A stretch of 64,000 nucleotides of DNA from Acidimicrobiales bacterium (GTDB taxonomy: Bacteria > Actinomycetota > Acidimicrobiia > Acidimicrobiales > MedAcidi-G1), in assembly GCA_014237715.1 (NCBI GenBank), contig JAAZZG010000001.1, positions 121,080 to 185,079 of the forward strand, in the 5' to 3' direction. This document shows positions 7,590-14,710 of the stretch, piece after piece. Position 1 is the stretch's first letter, and every line of letters starts with the position of its first letter. The notes beneath the pieces are model-generated. The model had not been told where the DNA came from. It was given only the letters and a program-made list of their open reading frames with translations, and did not search any database. The translations under genes and the position numbers were made by a program.

Positions 7590-9140
7590 CTAGACGCTGG
7601 ACTGGTCTGGAGCCTCCACCACGCCGGCCATCAGGAGCCCGATCCTGTCCCTCGTGGCCTCCTCAGACGGGACTATGGCGACGATCTCTCCCTCGTACAT
7701 GACGGCGATCCTGTCTGCCAGACCCATGACCTCGTCCAGATCCTCAGATATCAGGATGGTGGCCGTTCCCAGGCTGCGCTGTTGGATGAGTCGCGTGTGG
7801 ATGTATTCGGCGGCACCGATGTCGACTCCACGCGTTGGCTGACACGCCAACAGGACCGTCGGTGAGGCTGAGAGCTCACGCGCCAGGATCACCTTCTGAA
7901 TGTTGCCTCCCGAGAGGCTGGAGGTGGGGGTATCGATGCCGGGAGTCTTTACAGCGAAGTCATCGACCAACTTCTGGCTGTGTTCCCGGATCGAACCAAA
8001 GTCGAGCATTCCACGGCTGGTGAACTCCGCTGCCCCGTGGTCCACGAGAACCAGATTCTCGCTCACGGTGAATTCTGCTATCGCTCCATCGCGCATCCGT
8101 TCCTCTGGAATGAAGCCGAGGCCCCTGTCGCGCCTTGAACGTGTGTCATCGCCTGTGACATCGACACCGGCGATCCTGATTGAGCCACCCGGTTCGACCG
8201 CCCTGAGGCCGGCGATCGCCTCAGCCAACTCGCGCTGGCCGTTGCCGGACACTCCAGCGACACCGAGGATTTCACCTGACCGCACCTCAAAGGAGATGTC
8301 GTCGACGGCGACGGTCTCACGGTCTCCGCGGATTGTCAGGCCCTCAACCTTCAGCTGGGCGGCACTGGCGTCCATCAGGGGCTTGTCCGGGGTGAGGCGA
8401 ACCGCCCGCCCGACCATCATTTGAGCCAACTCCTCCCTGCTCGTCTCAGCGGGTGCGGTGGTGCCGACAACCTTTCCGTTTCGCAGAACCGTGATCCGGT
8501 CGCTGAGGGTCAGTACCTCCCGAAGCTTGTGGGAAATGAAGATCAGCCCCCGACCATCGTTGGCCATGCGTCGCAGGATCACGAACAGGTCGTCGACCTC
8601 GCCTGGTGTCAACACGGCCGTCGGTTCATCAAGGACCAGCAGTTCAGCGTCCCTGTAGAGGGCCTTGATGATCTCGACCCTCTGGCGTTCACCGACGGCT
8701 AGTCGACGTACCTCTACCGATGGGTCGACCGCTAGACCGTGCTTCTCGGAGATCTCAGAAACACGTCTGGAGACCACGTCCAGGTCGGTGAACGGCCGCC
8801 TGGTCGACTGCGTACCGAGAGCGACGTTTTCGGCGACCGTCAGAGTCGGAACCAGCATGAAGTGCTGGTGGATCATTCCGATCCTGGAGGCGATGGCCTC
8901 GGCCGGCGACTCGACGGCGATGGGCTCGCCGCGCAGGTGGATGCTGCCCTCATCGGGCTGGCAGAGGCCGAAGAGGATCTTCACGAGGGTGCTCTTGCCG
9001 GCACCGTTCTCACCCAAGAGGGAGTGGACCTCTCCATAGCGGACGTCGAGGTCGACGTTGTCGTTGGCGACGACGCCGGGAAACACCTTGGTGATCCCCC
9101 TCATTTCCAGGATGTTCTCGTCAGATCCCATTGTGTCCAT
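7590..9140 (-). CDS. BMP-family ABC importer, duplicated ATP-binding subunit
   Basis: About 516 residues with two ABC cassettes, as in RbsA/YufO-type ATPases of nucleoside and sugar importers. Cassette 1 has Walker A GENGAGKST and Walker B LLVLDEPTA. Cassette 2 has a degenerate Walker A region (GVSGNGQREL, normal for these proteins), signature LSGGNIQKV, and LACQPTRGVD in place of the Walker B Asp-Glu, so only the first site is likely to hydrolyse ATP well. The start is uncertain: ATG at 9140 or 9131 lies after the intercistronic hairpin, while one at 9179 falls inside it and is disfavoured. It is the last gene of a four-gene operon with two permeases and a BMP lipoprotein. Confidence 0.9.
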   Translation of the reverse strand: MDTMGSDENILEMRGITKVFPGVVANDNVDLDVRYGEVHSLLGENGAGKSTLVKILFGLCQPDEGSIHLRGEPIAVESPAEAIASRIGMIHQHFMLVPTLTVAENVALGTQSTRRPFTDLDVVSRRVSEISEKHGLAVDPSVEVRRLAVGERQRVEIIKALYRDAELLVLDEPTAVLTPGEVDDLFVILRRMANDGRGLIFISHKLREVLTLSDRITVLRNGKVVGTTAPAETSREELAQMMVGRAVRLTPDKPLMDASAAQLKVEGLTIRGDRETVAVDDISFEVRSGEILGVAGVSGNGQRELAEAIAGLRAVEPGGSIRIAGVDVTGDDTRSRRDRGLGFIPEERMRDGAIAEFTVSENLVLVDHGAAEFTSRGMLDFGSIREHSQKLVDDFAVKTPGIDTPTSSLSGGNIQKVILARELSASPTVLLACQPTRGVDIGAAEYIHTRLIQQRSLGTATILISEDLDEVMGLADRIAVMYEGEIVAIVPSEEATRDRIGLLMAGVVEAPDQSSV

Positions 9141-9161
9141 CTGTTCTGTTCGTTTGAAGAG

Positions 9162-9207
9162 CCCGTTCCCTGCTGGCAACGCCGGTGGAGCACCGGCAGG
9201 GAACGGG
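9162..9207 (-). promoter_or_regulatory. intercistronic stem-loop between the BMP lipoprotein and ATPase genes
   Basis: CCCGTTCCCTGCTGG (9162-9176) pairs with CCGGCAGGGAACGGG (9193-9207) with one wobble. Inside it GCCGGTG-GAG-CACCGGC can form a second hairpin. No T-run follows, so it is more likely an mRNA-stabilising or attenuating structure that keeps the binding protein more abundant than the ATPase (inference by analogy with binding-protein operons). Confidence 0.7.
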
Positions 9208-9247
9208 AACCTTCATTGCTGGAGGTGGTCGCCTCCCGTGTGCACTG

Positions 9248-10240
9248 CTATCCAGTGCTCACCGTGCCGTTGGTGATGCCTTCGATCATCGCGTCGGCTG
9301 CGTCTCGCACACCTGCGGGCAGCTCGTAGGCGTCGTTGAACTCGATGACGAGGCCACCGTTGGCAAGGTTGACCTCAAAGGCCTGGCCTCCGAGTACGCC
9401 GCTGTCCCGAAGCGTCAACATCTCCTCGAGCACGACCTCCCAGTGGTACACCTGCGAAGCCACTACGAGGCTCGGAGCCAGCGACGTCTGGTTGGCCTGC
9501 GTGCCGAACCAGGGCACCCCGGCGTCCGCTGCCACACCGACAGCACCCACGACCATCTGGGCTGTTCCCGTCAACACGTCCACGTCGTTGGCCAGGTGCG
9601 CCTCAGCCGCCTCGGCAGCCAGAGCGACATCGCCGAACGAACCCGTGTAGGTGACGTTCACCTCTGAAGCACCACCAGCCAGGGCACCGGCCTTGAAGCC
9701 GTTGATGTAGGCGACGGCGTCGCCGGCCTCGATCGGACCGACCACACCTATCACACCGGTTTTGGTCAGGGCGGCGGCGATGGAACCGTTCACGTAACCG
9801 CCCTCGTCGGCAGCCGGAGAGTAGGCAAACACGTTGGCGAGACCCTGGGTGTCAGAAGCCGTTCCCCACATGAACGTCACGTCCGGGAAGGCGGGGGCGA
9901 TCTCAATGAGTGAGGCACCGAACTGGGTGCCGTGTGCGATGACCACGTCGTTGCCGTCCTCGGCGTAACCACGGATTGCCGCAGCGGCATCCTCGATGAT
10001 GAAAGTTCCATCGGTTACCGACAGTTCCACATCGCGCTCGATGGCGTGGACTGAATCAACCATGCTCTGGCTGAACGCAAGGTCATCAGACGCACTAGGC
10101 GCAACAATCGCAACCCTCAGGGCACCTCCTTCTCCACTACCTGACGCAGGCGCGTCATCGTCACCACAGGCGGTGCCGACGAGAGCGAGCGCTCCCAGGA
10201 TCACTAGCACGGCAGGACCGAGCCTCCATTGTCTTTTCAT
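9248..10240 (-). CDS. BMP-family basic membrane lipoprotein (substrate-binding protein)
   Basis: A 330-residue lipoprotein of the BMP/PnrA-like family, which binds purine nucleosides or related ligands outside the membrane for the ABC importer. The ATG at 10240 has a strong purine-rich ribosome site (GGAAGGAAAGGA). The signal MKRQWRLGPAVLVILGALAL ends at GTAC, the lipidated cysteine. Family motifs include RVAIVAPSASDDLAFSQSM (BMP N-terminus), VVIAHGTQFGASL, VTFMWGTASDTQG, GYVNGSIAAALTKTGVIGVVG and WFGTQANQTSL. A Gly/Ser/Asp linker follows the cysteine. It is expected to be the most abundant product of the operon. Confidence 0.93.
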   Translation of the reverse strand: MKRQWRLGPAVLVILGALALVGTACGDDDAPASGSGEGGALRVAIVAPSASDDLAFSQSMVDSVHAIERDVELSVTDGTFIIEDAAAAIRGYAEDGNDVVIAHGTQFGASLIEIAPAFPDVTFMWGTASDTQGLANVFAYSPAADEGGYVNGSIAAALTKTGVIGVVGPIEAGDAVAYINGFKAGALAGGASEVNVTYTGSFGDVALAAEAAEAHLANDVDVLTGTAQMVVGAVGVAADAGVPWFGTQANQTSLAPSLVVASQVYHWEVVLEEMLTLRDSGVLGGQAFEVNLANGGLVIEFNDAYELPAGVRDAADAMIEGITNGTVSTG

Positions 10241-10293
10241 CTCTGTTCCTTTCCTTCCTCGGGGGGGTGTCCCCACCATGGTGTTTTGTCGGA

Positions 10294-11223
10294 TCAGTGT
10301 CTCGTGAACGGTTTGGTCAGTGCTGACGGGGCATGCACCCGGCGGGCTACGACGATCAGCGCCAGGATCGTGAGCACGGCTGGAGCCATGTTGGCAAGGT
10401 CGGACCCGCTCACCGGGATGATGCCGAGAGCTTTCCACTGCAGGACCGTGGCGTTCACGAAGCCGTAGAGGAGTGCACCTCCCATGACGCCGATGGGTCG
10501 CCATGCGCCGAAGTAGACGAGGGCGACGGCGATGAACCCGAGCCCCTGTGTGAGGTTGGGCTGGAAGATCCCCAACTGGAGCACGAGGGCCGCTCCCGCC
10601 AGGCCCGCCATGGAGTTGCCGATGAGTATGGCCACGAACCTGGTCCGTTCGACCGACACACCGAGGCTGTCAGCCGCCTGGGGGTTGTCTCCAACGGAGC
10701 GGATGTTGAGGCCAAACGTGGTCCGAGTCAACAACAGCGCCGTTACCGGTACCAGTAGGAATGCTAGGTAGGTCAGGAGATTGCGCTGGAATAGTGCTTC
10801 GCCCAGGTGGGGAATGTCGGAGAGAAGGGGAATGTCCACGTTCGGGAGGCGCCTCACCGGCTTGGGTGTCCCTACTAGCTGGCGAAACAGCAGATCGCTT
10901 AGACCCAGGCCGAAGATGAAGATGCCTATGCCGCTGATTCCCTGGGTGGCGTTGAGGAACACCGTGATGACCCCGTAGAGGAGCCCCATCACGAGGCCCA
11001 CGACAAGGCCCACGAGCACGGCAAGCCACAGGTTTCCCGTCTCCAGGACTGTCCAGTAGGAAAAGAAGGCGCTCAGCAGCATCACCCCGTCGACACCCAG
11101 GTTGAGCACCCCGCTGCGCTGCCCGACCGTCTCGCCAAGCGAGGCCAGCAGGTACGGCGTGGCCAACCGGATGGCAGATGCGGCCGTCGCGACCAGCACG
11201 CTGAGGGTGAAGAACTCGCCCAT
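10294..11223 (-). CDS. BMP-family ABC importer permease 2 (YufQ/BPD_transp_2 type)
   Basis: A 309-residue integral membrane protein of the branched-chain/nucleoside permease family. The conserved LASLGETVGQRSGVLNLGVDG motif lies near the N-terminus, and the cytoplasmic loop SVGDNPQAADSLGVSVERTR, which contacts the ATPase, lies in the last third. It begins 2 bases after the stop of permease 1, showing translational coupling. Together the two permeases form the heterodimeric channel for the substrate delivered by the BMP lipoprotein. Confidence 0.92.
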   Translation of the reverse strand: MGEFFTLSVLVATAASAIRLATPYLLASLGETVGQRSGVLNLGVDGVMLLSAFFSYWTVLETGNLWLAVLVGLVVGLVMGLLYGVITVFLNATQGISGIGIFIFGLGLSDLLFRQLVGTPKPVRRLPNVDIPLLSDIPHLGEALFQRNLLTYLAFLLVPVTALLLTRTTFGLNIRSVGDNPQAADSLGVSVERTRFVAILIGNSMAGLAGAALVLQLGIFQPNLTQGLGFIAVALVYFGAWRPIGVMGGALLYGFVNATVLQWKALGIIPVSGSDLANMAPAVLTILALIVVARRVHAPSALTKPFTRH

Positions 11224-11225
11224 GC

Positions 11226-12332
11226 TCAGTCCATCCCGGCCGTGTCAGAGGATCGGTTGAACAGGCCCGAGTCGGCAAGGGAGCGTTGCAGCCAGCCCCG
11301 GACTGGTGTACTGCTTATTACGAAGATCACGATGATGCCGTTGAGCGCGACGGCCAGGGCGGCCGGAACCTGGAGCACTCGCTGGAGCTGTGTGGCACCG
11401 GTGAGAAGAGCCCCGAAGAGCATCGCCGATGGAATGGTCCATAGGGGGTGGAGCCCACCGAAGAGTGCAGCGACGATCCCGTTGAAGCCCGCACTGCCCG
11501 TGAAGCCCGCAGCCGAACCGTCAGTGACCATGCGCTGGCCTTCGCTACCGAAGACCAGTATTGCCCCGGCGATTCCGCCAAGGGAGCCGGACAGCGTCAT
11601 GGCCAGGGTGATGTTTCGCTTTACGCTGATGCCGGCGGCCCTGGCGGCCTCGGGGGAATACCCAACGGCCCGGAGGCGAAAGCCGGTGGGTGTGCGCCAG
11701 AGGATCAGGTAGGCGCCAACCGCCGCGCATATCGCGACGGGTACCCCTATGTGGAGCCTCGTTCCGTCCAGCAGGGTGGGCAGGGTGGCGTTGTCTGATA
11801 GCCGCTGGGTCTGTGGGATGCGGGTTCCTGCCTCCAGTTCGAAGGGGTCGATTAGAGGGCCCCTGAGGAGAAAGTTCATGAACTGGACCATCACCAGGTT
11901 GAGCATGATGGTTGAGAGGATCTCGTTGACCGAGGCGTAGGCCTTGAGCGCTCCGGGAACGGCGCCCAGGATGCCACCACCAACTGCTCCTGAGAGCAGG
12001 ACCAGGGGAACCAGAATGAAAGCTGGCAGGTTGGGGAAGCTGAGCGCTACCACGGTCGACAGGAGTGCTCCGGCGATGATCTGACCCTCTCCGCCGATGT
12101 TGATGACGCTGGTCCGGAAGGCAATGGTGATTCCAGCCCCGACCAGGATCAGGGGCGTCGCCTTGACAGCCGTCGCAGCGATGCGGGAGCCGCTTCCGAA
12201 CGCACCGTCCAGCATGGCGTCCAGGCCGGCGAGAGGGCTGGCCCCGAGGGTCACCAGCATCATCGCTCCAAAGGCGAAGGCGGCCAGGGCGGCGAGAAGT
12301 GGGACAAGTGCCCCCAGTACCCCCTTAATCAC
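11226..12332 (-). CDS. BMP-family ABC importer permease 1 (YufP type)
   Basis: A 368-residue membrane protein and first gene of the transporter operon. I chose the GTG at 12332 because GGGAGGGG lies eight bases upstream; a TTG further up would place that ribosome site inside the gene. Motifs: LVGAGITIAFRTSVINIGGEG (family N-terminal signature) and RAVGYSPEAARAAGISVKR (ATPase-contact loop). The gene order permease-permease-BMP-ATPase differs from the more usual BMP-ATPase-permease-permease. The 156-base gap upstream (12333-12488) should hold the promoter; I cannot pick one with confidence. Confidence 0.9.
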   Translation of the reverse strand: MIKGVLGALVPLLAALAAFAFGAMMLVTLGASPLAGLDAMLDGAFGSGSRIAATAVKATPLILVGAGITIAFRTSVINIGGEGQIIAGALLSTVVALSFPNLPAFILVPLVLLSGAVGGGILGAVPGALKAYASVNEILSTIMLNLVMVQFMNFLLRGPLIDPFELEAGTRIPQTQRLSDNATLPTLLDGTRLHIGVPVAICAAVGAYLILWRTPTGFRLRAVGYSPEAARAAGISVKRNITLAMTLSGSLGGIAGAILVFGSEGQRMVTDGSAAGFTGSAGFNGIVAALFGGLHPLWTIPSAMLFGALLTGATQLQRVLQVPAALAVALNGIIVIFVISSTPVRGWLQRSLADSGLFNRSSDTAGMD

Positions 12333-12479
12333 CGGTGGTTCCCCTCCCGTCCACGTCAACCTCGTGCATTTCTACAGCACCTTGTTGAAGGGTGCGGTTG
12401 CTTGGTTGGGTTTTGTACTCAATGTGGAAGGTCGTCGAATATTTGTCCGCACCGCGTACTGTCCGGCAGCCGCTGACGC

Positions 12480-12527
12480 CGGGTCAAATCAGTCGGTGCT
12501 CCCGCCCGGGGCGATGACGACGACGGC
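12480..12527. repeat. right copy of the 48-bp direct repeat (3' end of the thiN gene)
   Basis: Partner of 7525-7572. It includes the stop codon and the last 12 codons of thiamine pyrophosphokinase. Differences are GG/AA at the outer edge and two single-base changes inside the coding end. The enclosed segment is the whole BMP transporter operon. Confidence 0.85.
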
Positions 12528-13148
12528 ACCAGATCCGACGGTTACCTCGGCCGCTTCGCCGGTCATCCGATTCGAGAGACCCAGGCCAACGCCGGGTTCG
12601 AGCGTCGCTTCGTCCAGCGACCAGGCCAATCCGGTCGTCGTCACGCCGGTGGCCGCACTCCCGACGGCCACCAGGCTGACCAGGTCATCGGTGCTGCCGT
12701 CGATCCGGACCTGGTCCCAGACCACCCAGGCTCGCGCCTCGTCTATCCGGACGTCGACCCGGAGAGCCGACCACCGATCGCCAGCCAGGATCAGCAGATT
12801 TCCGAGGGCGTGATCGGCCCGGCCGCCAGCGGTGACCACCACCGTCACCGACGTCGCCCCAGCACGCAGCGCCGCTGCCAGGGCCAACTCGAGGTCGGTC
12901 TCGTCCTTGTCGACCGGGTGGCGTTGCACGACCCGGGCGCTCACTTCGGCGCCATCGCTGGCCGAATCCATGTCACCGACGAGCAGGTCGACGGTCAGGC
13001 CGAGTCGGCGAGCGTTATCGATGCCCTCGTCGGCGGCGATCACCAGATCGGCGTCCGGTAGCGGTCCCAGTCTCCGGGGGAGCGGACCGCCAGTCACGAT
13101 CAGTGCGTGCCCACCTGCGGACCGGGCATTAGATGGGTCGATGGTCAC
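12489..13148 (-). CDS. thiN: thiamine pyrophosphokinase
   Basis: A 219-residue enzyme that converts thiamine plus ATP to thiamine diphosphate. The GTG start at 13148 overlaps the stop of the upstream ABC ATPase in a GTGA overlap, which decides the start over longer readings. Family motifs: AADEGIDNARRLG (ATP/Mg site), LLVGDMDSAS, VDKDETDLELAL and the GGRADHALGN loop of the thiamine site. The last 12 codons are part of a direct repeat found again at 7.5 kb. It lies downstream of an orphan ABC ATPase and a TauE-type permease, but nothing seen here ties those to thiamine. Confidence 0.92.
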   Translation of the reverse strand: MTIDPSNARSAGGHALIVTGGPLPRRLGPLPDADLVIAADEGIDNARRLGLTVDLLVGDMDSASDGAEVSARVVQRHPVDKDETDLELALAAALRAGATSVTVVVTAGGRADHALGNLLILAGDRWSALRVDVRIDEARAWVVWDQVRIDGSTDDLVSLVAVGSAATGVTTTGLAWSLDEATLEPGVGLGLSNRMTGEAAEVTVGSGAVVVIAPGGSTD

Positions 13149-13954
13149 CGGCCCGACCCGTTGACCCGGACTGTCCAGCGGCCTTCCTGACACGTGAGCG
13201 ACAGGTTGAGCCCGTAGCAGTCCGAGAGGGCTCGGGCAGTCAGGGCGTCAGCCAGCGGTCCACCCGCCACGATCCGGCCGCCCTCCATGAGTAGTCCGTG
13301 GGTGAACCCGGGCGGGATCTCCTCAACGTGGTGGGTTACCTGGACCATGGGCGGCATCGCTGGGTCGGTCGCCAGGTCGGCCAGCGTCGACACCAGTTCC
13401 TCCCTGCCGCCGAGGTCCAGACCGGCTGTCGGCTCATCCAACAGCAGGAGGTCGGGGTCGACCATCAGGGTCCTGGCCAGGAGCACCCGCTGGCGCTCAC
13501 CGGACGACAATGTGCCGAACCGGTGGTCGGCCCGGTGGCCACAGCCGATCCTCTTCAAAAGGTCGCGGGCCCGGTCGCGGTCCTCGTCGTCGTAGTCGTG
13601 CCACCAGGGTTCCAGCGCACCGTGCCGGGCGGTCATCACCACGTCGGTGGCTGCCAGGTCGGGTCGGAAGGCGTCGGCCAGAGTCGCCGAGGCGTAACCG
13701 ATCTGGCGTCGCAGCAACCGCACATCGGTTCGTCCCAGCGTCCGGCCCAGCACGGAAACCGTCCCGGTGGTCGGATGTAGTTTGAGGGCGGCGATACGAA
13801 GCAGGGTGCTCTTGCCTGACCCGTTGGGCCCCAGGACCACCCAATGCTGGCCGGCCCTGACCTGCCAGTCGATGCTCTCCAGCAGTTGGGTTCCCTCGGT
13901 CCGGCGGCTCACATCGGCCAGTTCGAGTATGGGGTCCGTGGCTGGCTCCAACAC
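13145..13954 (-). CDS. ABC transporter ATP-binding protein (YlmA/ModF-like, no cognate permease nearby)
   Basis: A 269-residue single-cassette ATPase with GTG start. Walker A is GPNGSGKST, the Q-loop region is RRQIGYASATLADAF, the signature is LSSGERQRVLLAR, Walker B is DLLLLDEPTAGLD, and the switch histidine is in QVTHHVEE. The sequence AGQHWVVLGPNGSGKSTLLR and the WWHDYDDEDR insert resemble YlmA-type ATPases annotated as iron-complex or molybdate ATPases without a permease. It is translationally coupled to thiN downstream. Its partner and substrate cannot be told from the window. Confidence 0.88.
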   Translation of the reverse strand: MLEPATDPILELADVSRRTEGTQLLESIDWQVRAGQHWVVLGPNGSGKSTLLRIAALKLHPTTGTVSVLGRTLGRTDVRLLRRQIGYASATLADAFRPDLAATDVVMTARHGALEPWWHDYDDEDRDRARDLLKRIGCGHRADHRFGTLSSGERQRVLLARTLMVDPDLLLLDEPTAGLDLGGREELVSTLADLATDPAMPPMVQVTHHVEEIPPGFTHGLLMEGGRIVAGGPLADALTARALSDCYGLNLSLTCQEGRWTVRVNGSGR

Positions 13955-13993
13955 GCTGATGACCCTAGGTCTACCCGTTGCGACGGGCGTTGG

Positions 13994-14710
13994 TCAGGAC
14001 AGTGAACGGAGCAGGAGGAGCACGGCGAAGGAACCGGACAGGACGTACACCGCTGGGGCCAGCCACCCGTGATCGAGTAGGGGGCGGAGACGGCTACTGA
14101 GTGCCACGCCGATCAGCACCGAGGGGAGGAGGGAGAGTGCCAGGAGGAGGTCCGACGCACCGAACTCGCCGGCCAGGGTCAAAACGACCAACGAGATGGT
14201 CGTCCCCACGAAGAAGAAGGCGTTGAGGGTGGCCCGTAACTCCGGGCCCGAGGAACCGTCCAGCACCAGGGCGATCGGAGGGCCACCGACGGCCACCGAA
14301 GTGCCCATGAATCCGCTCAGGCCGCCGGCCCCCATGAGCGTCCACGGGGTCCTGGCGGCGTGCACTCCGGAGACCTTGAGACCCACGCCGATCAGCAACA
14401 GGGTGCCGAAAAGCAGGCCGAGCCCGTCCTCGGATACCGCGGTCAGCGCCCAGGCGCCGAACAGCACACCGGGGACCCGTCCGATGAGGGCCCACCGGAG
14501 GCCCGCCCGATCAATGGCGCCGTGCTCGCGCCAGGCGAAGAGGGCACAGAGCAACGGGTTGGCCATTAGTACCGGGCCGGGCACGAAGTCCGGGGCGATG
14601 AGGGCGAGGATGGGCACGGCGAACAGACCGGCGCCGAAGCCCAGCACACCCTGAATGGTGCAACCGACGGTGAACACGAGCAGACCGAGCACGAACTCGA
14701 GCGTGCTCAA
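13994..14710 (-). CDS. TauE/SafE-family sulfite/anion exporter
   Basis: A 238-residue membrane protein with about eight hydrophobic segments. TauE/SafE motifs: GCTIQGVLGFGAGLFAVPIL (first half) and GLSGFMGTSVAVGGPPIAL (second half), the two inverted-repeat signatures. I chose a TTG start at 14710 because it overlaps the upstream ABC exporter stop (TTGA) and is preceded by GGGAG; a longer frame reaching 14773 lies wholly within the exporter gene. The family moves sulfite, sulfoacetate or other organic anions across the membrane. It is the last gene of the marR-exporter operon by spacing. Confidence 0.87.
   Translation of the reverse strand: MSTLEFVLGLLVFTVGCTIQGVLGFGAGLFAVPILALIAPDFVPGPVLMANPLLCALFAWREHGAIDRAGLRWALIGRVPGVLFGAWALTAVSEDGLGLLFGTLLLIGVGLKVSGVHAARTPWTLMGAGGLSGFMGTSVAVGGPPIALVLDGSSGPELRATLNAFFFVGTTISLVVLTLAGEFGASDLLLALSLLPSVLIGVALSSRLRPLLDHGWLAPAVYVLSGSFAVLLLLRSLS

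Noticed and set aside
7530..7600. Left repeat copy as a thiN pseudogene
   Set aside because: Only the last 12 codons match; upstream sequence is the ATPase gene end in another frame, so it is a repeat, not a decayed gene.
9145..9165. Possible tRNA-Sec anticodon arm (CTTCAAA on the minus strand)
   Set aside because: No pairing stems, acceptor or T-arm around it; it is the leader of the ATPase gene. No tRNA-Sec was found in the window.
8739..9329. Plus-strand frame opposite the transporter ATPase
   Set aside because: Antisense to conserved Walker motifs of the ATPase; no domain or ribosome site.
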